DNA from: Hofstenia miamia
Taxonomy: Eukaryota > Xenacoelomorpha > Acoela > Hofsteniidae
Reading direction: 5' to 3'
Length of the DNA stretch: 64,000 nucleotides
NCBI GenBank assembly: GCA_900660155.1
Contig: CABFPE010000158.1
Span: 767,690 to 831,689 of the forward strand
Part shown: positions 1 to 13,345 of the stretch, in pieces
How positions within the stretch are numbered: the first letter of the stretch is position 1
Layout of the letters: the number at the start of each line of letters is the position of its first letter
Program-made: the position numbers and the translations under genes
The notes under the pieces: generated by a model
Told to the model about the DNA's origin: nothing
What the model saw: only the letters and a program-made list of their open reading frames with translations
Databases searched by the model: none

Positions 1-4
<4 letters not shown>

Positions 5-35
<31 letters not shown>
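5..35. repeat. (TA)n microsatellite at the window start
   Basis: Uninterrupted alternating TA, after a T-tract at 1-5. Confidence 0.9.
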
Positions 36-39
<4 letters not shown>

Positions 40-726
40 ATGGTATATCAAAATGTATTTCTGTATTGATCAACTTTAAACTTTCTAAATGTTATGCAAA
101 CTGAAGTACAATTTAATCAAGTTTTGGATTAGAGTTATTCATTTATTCAAACAGGAACCCTTTTGCTTATCAAAATCAAAAGTATGTAACTTTTAAAATT
201 AATAAAAGTGTAAAAATATTGAATAAATATAATTAATTTTACATTAAGACGAATTAGATGAATTTGAAAACATTGTAGTACTGTTTAGTTTTGTCTGAAA
301 TTGTACATGTACAACTAGTAAATTATGAATTGTTATTATTTAGTGAATTTTTTAAAAGTTGTTGATGTGTATGACTTTGAAGTGAAAAGCAGTACGTAAA
401 TGTTTAAATAAAATTGCGTTGTTTGCTAAATATACGAAATTCCAATTTAGTCAAAAGATCAGGTGGCAAATATTATCCAGCCAAATAAGAAAATAGAAAT
501 ATTAAAATTATTGTTGCAATTGATATTCAATTCAAATATAACGTGCTATTTCATACAAATTTTTACATTTATAAATTGTAAGAAACATCATGTGATGCTT
601 TTCAAAAACTGTTGTTTATGATTTACGATTGCAACGAATAACAGAAAATTTGGCATTACATATTTTTCCGACAAAGGGCTACGTTTTTAGTTGCTTCGAT
701 TTTCTTGTTTGCCATGAGTAGCCTTA

Positions 727-957
727 CAGAAGAGATAGAATTCGGGTATCGGGTCGGGTTTGAAAACAATAATTCGAATTTGGGTCGGGTCGGGTATGCT
801 CAGGGAGCAGGCTACGTCTGGTAATTTCGGGTATGAAAATCTGGACAAAATTCAATATTTTCGTATTTCTTAGCATTTTATGTAATGCGTATTTTGTTGT
901 CTTCAAATCTGGTCTGGTCGGGTTGGTTAAAGTTCATTTATTGAATGTCCATCACTG
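727..957. mobile_element. Candidate hAT-like element with GGGTCGGGT subterminal repeats
   Basis: CGGGTCGGGT-type motifs recur at about 742-800 and again near 918-924, in otherwise AT-rich DNA. The block begins CAGAAGAGATAG and ends in CACTG, and the hexamer GCCTTA flanks both sides (721-726 and 957-962). The terminal match is weak and the 8-bp duplication is not exact, so hAT membership is inferred from the repeat style. Confidence 0.42.
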
Positions 958-962
958 CCTTA

Positions 963-3412
963 TAGATAGAGTTATGAACCCATTGATCTGAAATTTTTGT
1001 CAAAGTTGTGCCCCTTTCTCAAAGGGATTCATAATTGTAGGAATATTGGATGCTATAATTCCTCTAGCAGGTGAAGTGTTATTCACGCACGAACTACTAC
1101 ATTTCAGATTTCTATTTTTTTGATAGCGATTATTAGTTAAATCCTAAGTTTTAATAAAATGATTTAGTTGGTCATTTCGCGCAAGGGCATCTTCTACTGA
1201 TGTATTAACTGTTAGCTACTCATTCAGAAATAAAAATTAAAAAACTTTAGTTAGAATCAAAAATCAATTATTTTTCATACAATAGTAACGCCCTTTGCAA
1301 TTAGAATGAACAAAAAACAAATATATTTTCGTAATAGAATATAGTTTGCAATCGGATCAAAATTTTACTATTCGAAGTCAAATTTATAAGAAATTGAAAA
1401 TCACATCGAAGTATAACCAAAATCTATATACACTTATGCATGACCTAAAAACAGTTTTTGGTGGGTCATGACTTAGTTCAATAACATTTTCTGTTGATAA
1501 ATCAAATATCAGCAACATAGCGTTTGCAAGAATATCCATATTAATTGTACATGTATAAGAAAATTGTAGTGGTAATTGTCGATGTAGCGTCCCATCTGCA
1601 ATCTGGGTAAAATATTATCAAAGTTGAAGTGTCGAGCCTTTTGCCAACATTTGAAAATAATATATTTTTTCTCAAAATTTATAGTTTTTTGAAATTTGGT
1701 AGCCATTATCATTGCGTTTAGACGTCGGCACATAATGAAAGGCTCATATATTTCATAACCTAAGTGCTTGTCGTAATTTAGAACAGAGACAGTGGTAAAA
1801 GTAATAAAAATAGTGTCCAATCATTAAAATTATGAGTTCATATAAAAGGTAATTTAACATAATTATGTATATATATATAATATTTTTTAATGTTACAGCC
1901 CTTACGTAATTAATAATTAATTTTCATTTGGACAAAGGGTTGAAAATAGATAAATAGCGACTTGAAAAAATGTAGGATTGAAATGAATAGGTTTTTAAAT
2001 AATAAAAATTATTGCTTTAATTGATCTACCGCTATATATTTTAATTTATTACTTTCTGCATGATTGCATTTCTATAATGAACATATTGTAGGAGCTCTGT
2101 AATTAAAAATCAAGGTAAACATAATAAATAAATAATTAATAATCAAAATATTAAAACTATTTACAAAGATTTAGTTAAATTGCGTAAATCTCTAGCAAAG
2201 GTGCCTTTCATATGTAGATTGTCAAGACATTAGTTCAATTATATTTTGGGCATTCGACTTACAGTTAATATAGAAAGCTAACCAACCAGAAATAATTTAA
2301 ATAAACGAATTGATTTAAAATTAAATTAAATCAAAATTCCAATCACGCCAAAGACGTTTTCTTTCCAATTTTCGTACCTTGTCGCTATATGCGATTTTGA
2401 CTCCACAGTGGTTTCAAATTACGAAGGTGTCCATGAAAAATGTAAGTAGGTACTGACATTTTAAACAAGGTTAAGACTAGAATCTATTCTTACAACCCTA
2501 AATTAAAAATGTGCTTTGGTCCGGAGTCCAAATGTAATGTTGGCCTTGACTTCAGTGTCTCCAACATCGATTTAAGGAAGAAAACGTCTTGAAAATTCAT
2601 ATTTCTAATTATCAATTTTCAAATTCATTCATAATGCGCAGAAATTTTAATAAATTGATTGCTGTCAAAAAAATTTCTCTAATTATTTCTGATTGCTAAG
2701 GTGTGTATGACGCCAAAAGCAAATGAGCACAAGCAAATAGTTTCTTTAGGGTACATGTTTTCTCTAATTATGTCAAATTTAAGTAGAAATTTAGCAATTA
2801 TGACCTAAGCCATTGGCGATATTTAAAATTTTGGTCCTTGACCTTGTAAAAGCTTTAGGCGAATATTTAGTTTTGGAAACAATTACATAACGATGTGAAT
2901 ATCTAGAAAGGTGACCCTGAACATAACATACAATGGATTGGAAATAATGAAAATAGAATCAGAAACTTACACTTTGCTATATATCTCCATTCAGTAGGCA
3001 TATTCACACGCACTGTACTATATTATTCAACACAAATCACATCCACTTAGCATGTAATACAACATGGATTCATAGATTAAAACTGTGCATGCATCTAATG
3101 AAAACAGGCTCTATTAAGGTTTTAGTGATTAGTATTGATTTTAACTTAATCTTTAAGTACAATGCTCAAATATTATATCGTCTGAAGTCAATTTGACACT
3201 CAACTCTGAGTATCAATTAATTTTGAAAACAATTTGTTTGTATATGTTCAAAGAAAATCTTAATTAAGATGCGCACAATGTAGAATGGAAAGCTTTCCGT
3301 TAGTCATACGCATCCAATAATACTCGCGGATAGCACTCGTACCCCATACATCACTAAAATATGAATTATTCTTAATGTAGACAAAGATTAATCGAGTGTG
3401 AATAACTTAAAT
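963..3412. other. AT-rich non-coding DNA
   Basis: No coding frame with recognisable domains; a short AT run lies at about 1865-1881. Probably inside the neurexin first intron. Confidence 0.55.
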
Positions 3413-3480
3413 TATTGGCGTAGCCAGGGATAGGGTCTAGTGTCCAGCAATTAATTTTTTTGCTCGCATAATCAAGAATT
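3413..3480. mobile_element. Degraded end of the same hAT-type family as 53183-53540
   Basis: TGGCGTAGCCAGGGATAGGG followed by TCTAGTGTCC resembles both inverted ends of the 53183-53540 element. It is followed by AATTTTTTTGCTCGCATAA, which matches AATTTTTTTGCTCACATAA near 53269 with one difference. The far end could not be found, so only a remnant is claimed. Confidence 0.45.
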
Positions 3481-3591
3481 GTTTTCTTTTGTTACAATTA
3501 CATTTCTTTATTTAAAGTTTTCTAGCGTTTTTCTGATCATTAAGCGGTGTATGGAGTAAAATATGATTCCGTCTGATAGGAGAAAGATACT

Positions 3592-3698
3592 ATCAAGACC
3601 GTTTTGGAAAAAAATTCCATTGTTGGGATTAAGCTTGAAGTAACTATGCCCTTTCCACTAAAAATATAATTCATTTCCTTTAATGGAAACCATATGAC
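3592..3698 (+). repeat. Dispersed repeat, copy 1 (about 107 bp)
   Basis: ATCAAGACCGTTTTGGAAAA through CATATGAC matches 7344-7459 with scattered differences and a small indel, including TTGGGATTAAGC-TGAAGTAAC and ATATAATTCATTT. Same orientation. No terminal repeats or coding potential were recognised. Confidence 0.7.
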
Positions 3699-5532
3699 TT
3701 CTAACTGGCTAAGGAGTTTTATCACTTCTTTCTCTCATAGAAGTACTTAAGGTATTTGCTTCAAGACCATGAAGGTTTCTCTAACAATGTCCTTTGTAGT
3801 TTCTTTTGCTTTCTACAATCAATCTTAAGCTGATTTAGGCAAAAGAATGTATGAAAAATAAAGTTCCATGTACATTGTTGTAATAGGAATATTGTCTACC
3901 TCAAGCTTTTGTTTGCCTTGTCTAGCCAAGCGTTATTGCTACCGCACTGAATTAGATTACTAATTGATATTTCTTTGTATACACTTTGTTAATTATATAC
4001 ACGTTTGTATGCTTACATATATATCATATCTAAGATTTGCTACATGGCCGTAGGCCTATATATCGGTGGGGGTACGCTAAACTATTACTTTACCAGCAAC
4101 CAATTTCCGTGTCAGTAATTTTTGATGTGTAGAAAACTTGGTATTATCAAATTGAAGTTTTCTATGTTAAACACATTTAAATATAGATAAAGATTAACTG
4201 AACTTAAACCCAATAAATCTCACAGTCCCAAAGTTTTCAATATAGTTTTATTTGATATCTTTAAATGATTGCATGCTTTTTTCTTCCCACAAGAGTAACA
4301 CCCTACGAAGAACATGCTATTTAATAAATGGTAACTAATCCACGCCTGTTGTATATAAGAAGAAAGATTATTATATTTGCATTTAAATTATAAAAACACA
4401 CTGCGCATTGCATCGATGCCCTCAGGTGTACGATACAATTAACGCAGATGTCGAATATATGGTTTGAAAGCAAAGTGGTAAATTTTATTTTTAATTAAAA
4501 TGCTCTTCAGGTCTTCAAACAGCGTGTGAATGTTTGTGGTAATTAGCTAAATGCAGTCCGCTTTTGCAAAACAGGTGTGTAAACACCAAACCACTTTAAG
4601 CATGTAGATTTAGTGAAATAACAAACAGCAATGGGTCGAGAGTACGCCAACTGATCTGAGTAAACACTAGATACTTTCCAAACATAATTTACGTCTGATG
4701 GAAAAGAACGCACTTACTGAATTTTTAATACAATCAAAACCGATTCGTCGAGTTTTTGTTTTTTTGAGGGCTCAACGCAGGACATAATACAGTCACATGT
4801 CATTATTTAGCTACATACTGTCAACTTTATAGTTATCAAAATAAAACCGTTGACTGGATTCAGCATGTTACGAAAATATATTGAACACAGTAAAATCAAC
4901 AGATGTGCAAGACATATACATTTATTTTCTGCTATGGAAAAATTCTTATGAAATTTCACAATGCATTCAGGTTAGAGGCAGGAGCATATACAGGATATTC
5001 TGATAGGGAAATATCAGTTTCAATGTATTGAAAAATACTAGGGAAAGGGTCATTTCATCATATTCTCCTTCTAGTTATGAAAAGGATGAATTCTTTATTA
5101 CGGAATTTTATAATCTTCAATTTCATTCGACCAGAACTATTAGAGCATAAATGGAAGACATTTAACTTTTATAGATCATGATTATTGCCTAACAAGGAAC
5201 TAAATACGACAAAATCCGAATGCGTACATTTTCAAATAACTCGTTTTTGCTAATTAATTTATGATGATATTTAGCGCTAGTTAGGCTGTTATTGTAATTG
5301 CACAAGTAATAGACACAAATCTTCTTCTTCAAATCCAATAATTTAAGAAACTTCTTCCAAAATACCATATCTTAGACCTCAAACAGAAATGTTAACATTA
5401 CAAGCAATGGTCGACAGTTTTGTGAGCTTGCCCTGTCCAGATGATGTATGTAAGATTTTTTATTGGGTGGAGTACCATAGCCCAAATTTAATTTTTAAAC
5501 GTATGACTCATACTTCTATTTTTTGAAATAAA
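3699..5532. other. AT-rich non-coding DNA
   Basis: Nothing recognised on either strand. Confidence 0.5.
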
Positions 5533-5696
5533 TTTGGTATTACATTGGTAAGAAAGCATCTGATCGTTGCAAAAAAATTCACTTCCTTATAATAGTATAG
5601 TGGGAATAACGTTTTTTGGTATTACATTGGTAAGAAAGCATCTGATCGTTGCAAAAAAATTCACTTCCTTATAATAGTATAGTGGGAATAACGTTT
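5533..5696. repeat. 82-bp perfect tandem duplication
   Basis: Unit 1 is 5533-5614 and unit 2 is 5615-5696. Both read TTTGGTATTACATTGG to AATAACGTTT with no difference seen by eye. Perfect identity implies a recent event or a collapsed or expanded assembly. No n marks the junction, unlike the large duplications elsewhere in the window. Confidence 0.85.
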
Positions 5697-7045
5697 TGGG
5701 GAACAAAATGTTAGAAGTTAAATTATTTTTGTATTTTGATACAATTTTCTCACATTTACTGGAATATTTTATCCCATCGATCAACATTAAACCCCATACA
5801 ATTATTAGCCTCAGTGATACAAACACCTTTGCAATGTCTGTATCACCCGGACACTCTCCGATAAATTCGCGTCTGGAAGATATTTACCTTCATTAGTCTA
5901 GAAAATTTATATTCAATATACTAATCGAAAACTTCATAGTTCTGAGAATTTATGATTTTGGGCAATCATTGGGATTTCTTTACAATAACTTCAAAAATAT
6001 TTTCAAATGTATCTCAATCTCGAATAGCGAAAAACTTGCCTTAAACGTATATTTGATAAAACATATTCATTACGTTATTGATTTCGGGATTAGAACCTAC
6101 CCAATACTTTTTGTAATTATGATAATACAGTACTTGAGTCATATACCTAACAACACTTTTGGTTTGCTTGTAAGTTTATATTTGCCCGAATCTTAAAATA
6201 ATATTGTGCTTAGGAGAATTATTATACTTAATCAACTTAATAAACACATAAGAATGGTGACATAATTCCTAATTTTGGCTAAAAACTTTAACTAAGTTGA
6301 AGTAAGAACCAGAACTAAATAATAACAATGAATTTTGGGAATTTGGACATTATACATGACAGGGGTAATTGTTCCCACTCCTTTGATATGCAACACTGAA
6401 CATGTAAGAATATGGCCACGTTTCTCCCATTTCCTTTAATTAAAATTGTAATTCGTGGATTGCGGCAATTTAGTTCATGCTAGGTATGAAATATCAATAT
6501 CATTTATAATTTATTTGTAGTGATGGGAATTAATAAATAATTTACAATTCGAAATAAGCATTTTCTTAATAAACTACATATTTAAATACTACATAAATTT
6601 AAAAAGTCAAGATAACATGGCACTAATTCCAAACATTTTCTACTCAAAAAAATTAACTTTTTTATATTACATCTTTCAATTTTTTTGCTATGATGTACAT
6701 TTTCAAAAAATTCAATTTTAGATGATTTCTTGTTTACTACATTTGAGGATTTAGTATATTTTTTTGAAAAGCTGTCAGTGATTCCTAAATCTCGAAAACT
6801 AGCATTATTTTTCATTACATATTAATTCATAGAATAATATTAGAACGTATTATAAAGCACTGCGCATAATTAATATCCTCACTAATATATACTCCATTAC
6901 ATATAGTTTACAGTAAATTTAAATGCCCTTCATCTATTAAGTCAAATTTGAATTTAACTAATTTTTTTAATTGTCTTAAATAGAAAAAATTCGAAGAACT
7001 CAGCATCGCGAGTAATTTTCGAAATTTGTATTTGCTTAAACACAA
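5697..7045. other. AT-rich non-coding DNA
   Basis: Two short plus-strand open frames (5696-5896, 5969-6196) show no family resemblance. Nothing else seen. Confidence 0.5.
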
Positions 7046-7049
7046 TTAA

Positions 7050-7275
7050 CACTAGAAACGCGACAAAACGTCAAGATGACCTATGTAAGCATTTAGAAGC
7101 ATTTTTTGTTTGATTGGTTATTCATTAAGCAAAAACACAACAGGTACATGTACTTCTAGTTATGTTGATAATCTCATATTGAATTGATATTAAAAATTAT
7201 GTTTCTGTTCAGTAACTTTCACAATTGAAACATCAGATGTAAATATATTCTCAAGGAGTGCTAGCTGTTCTAGTG
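7050..7275 (+). mobile_element. piggyBac-like MITE, 226 bp, TTAA-flanked (copy A)
   Basis: Both ends are flanked by TTAA (7046-7049 and 7276-7279), the signature target of piggyBac elements. The left end reads CACTAGAAACGCGACAAAAC, and the inverted right end starts CACTAGAACAGC. A diverged inverted copy at 27850-28062 matches it over its whole length, for example GAAACGCGACAA, the CAGGTACAT segment, TTATGTTGAT and CTCAAGGAGT. Non-coding. Confidence 0.75.
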
Positions 7276-7343
7276 TTAAGCTCAAGACGTAGAAGTGGAC
7301 CATCTTTCATGAAATACAAAAGGATGTCGCGGTCAATGATTTT

Positions 7344-7459
7344 ATCAAGACCGCTTATGGAAAAAAAGATAATTTATTCTATGGTTGGGATTAAGCATGA
7401 AGTAACTATGCCCTTTCAACTAAATATATAATTCATTTTCTTTGATGGAACCATATGAC
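7344..7459 (+). repeat. Dispersed repeat, copy 2 (about 116 bp)
   Basis: Partner of 3592-3698. The shared core runs from ATCAAGACCG to CATATGAC; similarity fades outside it on both sides. It lies 64 bp right of the piggyBac-like MITE at 7050-7275, but the MITE is not part of the shared segment. Confidence 0.7.
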
Positions 7460-7926
7460 AAATATACATTTCAAAAATATTAAATGAGTTCTTAATATAT
7501 GTTTACTATAAGGTAAACTTTTTTCTCATTACGAATAATTTATGGGCAGCATTGTAATGGAAAAAATCTGAAAGGAATTGACTCGTTATTTATTCATTAT
7601 CTGTAATGATAAGACTATTGTTTTGAAGAAAGTCGTTATTAATTAATTACATTAGCTAAATTTAAGGCATATCATAGAGTTCTAAGTGCATGTGTTTAAA
7701 TTAAATTGTTTAAAAGCTTACATCGTCTGAACGCTACTTAGAATTAATAGCATCTAAAAGTTTTTAAAATATTACAGCTCGCTCAACCCTCTCTTATATT
7801 GTCACGCTCCGCTTTATTTTTCCAACAAAGATTAATTGTTTCAACCGTTTTATTTCTTCTGCGCTCTTTATAATGATATGTCAGATGGCAAACACATTTT
7901 TTGAAAAAATAATTTTTTCTTAACAC

Positions 7927-7950
7927 ACTCTCTCTCGCTCTCTCTCTCTT
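7927..7950. repeat. (CT)n microsatellite with one CG interruption
   Basis: ACTCTCTCTCGCTCTCTCTCTCTT, the only CT array noted in this AT-dominated window. Confidence 0.85.
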
Positions 7951-8337
7951 GAATCCTAGAAATTCCTTTTCAGAACATACTGTAGCAACTCTTTAAGGAT
8001 TGATGCTTATCGAACCGTATATGCATCGCATAATTAATCTCCCCAATACTTCATTGATTTATGGTAATCAAACAGGAAATTAACAGATTGCTTAATTATG
8101 GAGATCCTTGAGATTTACGCTGTTATTTAATCTAAAGTAATTTTGAAGAAAGCTGCTGATATTCTATTAGATTTTAAAATTAGTTTTATTCAGAATCTTT
8201 TGTATTTGTAATTATTGTTAATCCTAAGTTTTTTTGAATATGTGATTCAACATAGGTATATTATAATATACATAGAGTAATATATGTAAACAATATTCCT
8301 CTGATCTCACTTGAATCTCTAGATCAATTGAATGAAT

Positions 8338-8362
8338 CTAACCCTAACCCTAATCCAAACCC
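8338..8362 (+). repeat. Short interstitial telomere-like (CCCTAA) run
   Basis: CTAACCCTAACCCTAATCCA then AACCC: two perfect and one or two imperfect CCCTAA units. Too short to be functional; arthropods usually use TTAGG, so chance or an old repair insertion is likely. Confidence 0.5.
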
Positions 8363-8696
8363 AGTAAAGTAAGGACAAGGTTCAATAAACAACCTACTGA
8401 AAATTACATGAGATGTGCATTGACTATATACATATACATATGCAGAGTAAGATTGTGAAACTAAAAATTTCATGAAATCTCTAAAACTCAGTGAATTTGG
8501 CATTTCACTTGCCTAACTTCATACAAATATTAAATTACACAATTCATGTCTTTACCAGAAAAATACTAAGCCTAGTTCTAACATCAGACCCTTCAAATTT
8601 AGTTGATTTTTGGAGTTCTTATGTGAAATAGCAATTTTACAAACTCACTGAAAGCTTAGGGATTTAATGAAATTCCTAATTGCACAATCATATTGT

Positions 8697-8699
<3 letters not shown>

Positions 8700-8727
<28 letters not shown>
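8700..8727. repeat. (TA)n microsatellite
   Basis: Uninterrupted TA run; a shorter AT-rich echo follows at about 8733-8742. Confidence 0.9.
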
Positions 8728-11700
8728 TACATTATATATATAAACCCTGCAAATATTAATGTTCAAGCAGAATATAAACTGTTGAATGGCTTCAAATAAT
8801 GCAATGCCGTAATATTTTGGTCAGTTATAATTGTTCAAATGAATGTATTAGTTATAATTTATTTGAATGAATCTTAAATCTGCCAAAGCAAAAATAAGTT
8901 AAAATTGAAAATGTAAGCGGAATTTTGAAAACAAAAATAGTTTAATAACTTAAGTTACGTTTTATTATTAAATTTAATTTTTTATAATAAATCATTTTGA
9001 ATTCAAATTTCTACTTTATTTTGTAAACATTTTTTGAAAAATAACTTATTAAAAACGGATTTGAAATTTACCTCATTTTTAATATAAAAACCATTCTCTC
9101 AAGAATTTGGATAAATTATAAATATCACTAAATTTTTTGCATTATTTTTGGCAACTAGTTCAGATTTGGAATAAAAATTCCTGCTTTTAGAATTCTGATA
9201 GAAAATGTTGACAAAAAGGTGCATCTTTTGATATACATTTTGCAAAAGAGTTTTAATACAAATTTTGTCAAAAGGACGCAGCTTTTGATATAGATTTCGG
9301 AAAAGAGAAACATCCTTTGACAAATGGTGGCACAAAATATAGATTTTATTTTTCAACACATTCCTTATAAAATATTCCTTCATTTGGATTAATTTTCTAG
9401 CACTATTGCGTAATAGTAAACTATTTTTTCCAATTTAAGCCCATTTGTTCAATTTTGGACATGATTTTATCTCTGTCTTGGTCAAAAATGCTTTAAAACT
9501 TTATAAACCTGTTATATTTTCTGTAACTATTTCTGATCTTACATAAATTTTAAGAAAAAATTCTCAAAACAATTGGCTCAACAACTATTTCAAATTTTTG
9601 GTATTTGTCATCAGTAATAATTTCCATAGGGTAATTACTAAATTATTAATTTTGGAGGCCAACAAGTGTCATGTTGAAAAGCTGTTTTCACTTCTTATCA
9701 AAACAAAAATAGAATTAAGAAATTTGGTGGTAATCCATTTTCATAAAACTTAAATGGAAGTGCTTTTGAACTGTGGAATAAGCAAAATTAATGCACAAAT
9801 AGACTTAAGTGAGGTGATTAAGATTATAATGAAACCTCAAAACTATTCTTCACAATATATAAAACCAATTAAACAGTTGGGAGTGCTTTTTGATTGGTTT
9901 TTTAAAATGTTCAATGTTCTGCAATGAAATAACATCATAGAAATGTTACCAAGCAACAAAATAAACGGTTAGAGCACTTCAGGTAAGTCATGGATTGAAA
10001 CATGTTCGTTTTTTATTTTATGCCATCTTTTATCAGGTCAGAAAATTCGGATATAAATTCTGCAACGTTAATTAATATGTGATGCAATTAACTTAGTGTC
10101 ATGATACTATTTTTCACTTCATGGCAAATCATTATAGTCCTTACAATTTATTGAATACTGTTTTCAGCAAACTGTAAACCATTCTATTAATTTTAAAAAG
10201 TAAAAGGTGGATGGTAGCCATTTTTGCCAAAGTTTAATGTCATGAGATATTAGCAAGGATATCATTTCTAGAACATCACCAAAACCGAGCAAATATTTGC
10301 CTCATATTCTTCAACAATCTTCCTGATGATATTGAATAATGAATACACTGTCATTGAAAATGATTCTTCTATTTAAACTGATCTTGTAACAAGCATTTAA
10401 GCCAAATATTTAAGAATTTACTTATGCCAAACTATAAGTTGTCAAATATTTAATAAGAAATGCATTCCAAGTGCAAAGTGCGAAAATTAATTTCACATTG
10501 AAACACTTTGAACAAAGAATGTAAGTGCTATGCTAATAGAAACGCAAGTTTAATCGTAATCACTTAGTTGAATGTCTTTAGTCGAAACAATATTGTGAGT
10601 TTGACTTGGAGACTTTTCTCATTCATCATTAAGTACTTTGGATCAAAGAACTTAATTATGTTCTACCTCTTTCACATTCATTAGCGCAATAATGATTGCG
10701 TTTGTGGCTGTGTTAATTTTAGAGATTCCTCTAGCATTTACCACTTCAATGGATTTTTAAATTTGAATATCATCAAAGAAAGCTATGAGTAGCCGTCAAG
10801 TATTCAAAATCATTACATGCACTTAAGAAAATGCTAATGTTGCGAAATAGAGTAGAATTTCCACACATTTGCATTTTTTCACTTATAAATTTGGTACTCG
10901 TTATAAGGCGGATACTGCTAAACTATATTGTACAATATTTGGGGAAAGTCGACTTCCAACTTTTAACGCAAAGCAGGTGTTTCTGGAGGAAATATTAATA
11001 TGGAAATTAGTAACACAGATATGTTAGGCAAAATCACAACAACTAATTGTGCATAAGGTCAAAGAGTGTCCGTAAAAGTGGATATCAAGGCAAAACATTG
11101 CTTCGTTTTAGTGAATTCTGCGCACTAGTTCAAATAAAAACGCAGTTCCCTGTAGAGTAGTTAACGAATCTACTGTAAATTATTATTAATGTAAATAAAT
11201 CATTAGTAGTAGTAGTAGGAATCGAATAGATACTATGTGTAATTGGTCCATTGAAATAATAAGTAATCAACTTCAGTATTCACATATATCAAAATTCTAT
11301 AATACAATTAGCATTATGAAAGCTTATAACTTTGTTAAATGTCTAGCATACTCAAAGTTTTTAAGATATTAGTGAATCACTATAATCTATTTTCCAAAGA
11401 TTCCTTGATAGGGTACACACAGTTAAATCCTTGAACAAAACAATTTACAAAAATTCTACGGATAAAGAACAGTTATGGCAATTGAGTAACTTATAAGATA
11501 CGATCTGATAAAACTATCACTAAGCAACAAATTAAACAACATTACTTAAGTATAACTAAAATTGATAAGGCATACTCGGAGAATTTTAAAGTACCTTAGT
11601 TTTGAGAAACCATTTGGGCATATTTATTTATTATGACGGTGCTGTATTCTAATTTTTAGTTTGTAGACATCTATTAATTCTAAGTTAATAAATTGTTTTA

Positions 11701-12340
11701 ATAGTAGTAGCAATGAAATTTATAATATCGTAGCCTAAATTTGAAGAGAATAACAGGCTTAATTTCACAATCAACACTTATAAAATGAATAACAGTATGG
11801 AAACCAATGTCTTGGGATTACCCTAAACTAATCTCTCAATTTACAAGAATTGCTGTTTAATACTAAATTCCTAATACTTCTTAATCAATTATGCTACTAG
11901 AAAATTCTCTTTTAAGGAATTGCTTGAAAAAGTATTCATCATTATTTGTAAATATATTAAATTACTTTACATATTTTGGATATTTAATGAAGTTATACAC
12001 ATGTATATAATAATACTTGTACTCATGTGATACTTTGACAATTATTTTTACACAAAATACATAAAAATTCAAACAAAAGTACAAATAAATTCAATTGAAC
12101 TATCTATAAATTACGTCTTTTAGATATTATTATACTACCAAACTTTAAAATTGCTTCAGTAATATTTCCTTATTTTTTAAACATATTTTTGGTTATATTT
12201 GTCCAATATCTTATGTCTAAGAGTAAATTATTGAAGACATTTGATAGATATGGCAATTCTACATAGCAAATTATCTGATATATATATTTACATATAAATT
12301 TCTCTTATTTGTTTCTCTTTCATTGCAAATCGATTGAAAA
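8728..12340. other. AT-rich non-coding DNA
   Basis: No genes or delimited repeats. A minus-strand open frame at 9099-9383 is Asn/Lys/Phe-rich, as expected of random AT-rich DNA. (AGT)n-like AGTAGTAGTAGTAGG lies near 11207. Confidence 0.5.
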
Positions 12341-12869
12341 TTTTGAACAATTGTGACGTAGAGTGTCAGGTTGTTTAGAGAAGAACAGGTTGCACCAAGA
12401 GGAGCCAATAAGAATGAAGGAAAACTAGTAGAAATTTTAAAACCCAGCTACTGAATAAAGAGGCATTGATGGAGAAGGAAATGCAATTAGTAATGTGGTA
12501 TGATAACATATCTCATATGTGGGTACTGAAGGGACTTGATGCAATGTATTATCACAGGAGTGGGGAGGGTTACTAGAGAAAAATGGAAACTAGAGAAACT
12601 GGGATAGATAAGCAATTAGTTTAAGCTTGCTAAGGGAATCTTGAAAGAAACAGGCATAAGAAAAATGTTAGAGTAGAACGATAGGGTAGTGAGTCAAGTA
12701 TGGTATATCGATTTACTGAAAATCTATGCTAATTCAAGAAAGATGCTGCAAAAGCAAATGGAAGGTTAGAGATTGGATTATGTGGGTTTGCAGCACTGAC
12801 ATTGATCTGAGGTAAATATTAAGAGGGGTGACTCTAAAAGGCGAGTTTTTTCCGCAATGTTGAAGAGAT

Positions 12870-13345
12870 GACAGAGGGAAGCAAATTGTTAGGATTAATA
12901 GAAAAGAACAAAGCAATTCATGATGTAATGATGCAAGATTATGGAGCGAGTACAAGATCAGTATTAAGGCGATGGATAAGTGTTTGATTCAATTGAGGAA
13001 TGTAATTGAAGCTGTAGTCGTAGATACCTTAAAACTAGACTCTAAGGGATCACTGCCGTATGTCAGTACGGAACTGAGAAAAATGAGAGGAGAGGTTGAA
13101 GGAAAAAGAGGATTCGAAAATAGGATAGATAGTGAATTGAATTTCATTATCATATTTTTTCAGCAAATATAGTAGAAACAGTGGGAACAGTGATCCACAT
13201 CAATACCAAATGACAAAAGTGCTGAAAAGAAGAAGATATTTAGAGAGTTGAGCGGTGAAAAGCCGGTTAAGGGAAGCCAAATTAGTGCCCCTAGCGGTTG
13301 GTTCTCTAAGAACAATAATCAAGAAGCACACAAGAGTTAGGATTA
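12870..13345 (+). pseudogene. pogo/Tigger-like transposase fossil, N-terminal DNA-binding region
   Basis: The plus strand is purine-rich over about 12.35-13.4 kb, unlike its surroundings. A frame from 12883 reads LGLIEKNKAIHDVMMQDYGA, then STRSVLRRW, like a helix-turn-helix. A second frame from about 13176 reads KQWEQ, stop, then AEKKKIFRELSGEKPVKGSQ and PSGWFSKNN. This parallels the CENPB-type domain of Tigger/pogo proteins (W-I-E-D...I-x-x-K-A-x-x-L-F-x-x-L...F-x-A-S-x-G-W-F-x-x-F). Stops and at least one frame change are present. No DDE domain was seen downstream, where a short AT-rich remainder follows. Confidence 0.42.

Noticed and set aside
8338-8362. Telomere-like CCCTAA run as a chromosome-end signal
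   Set aside because: Only two to four units, internal, and surrounded by ordinary AT-rich DNA.
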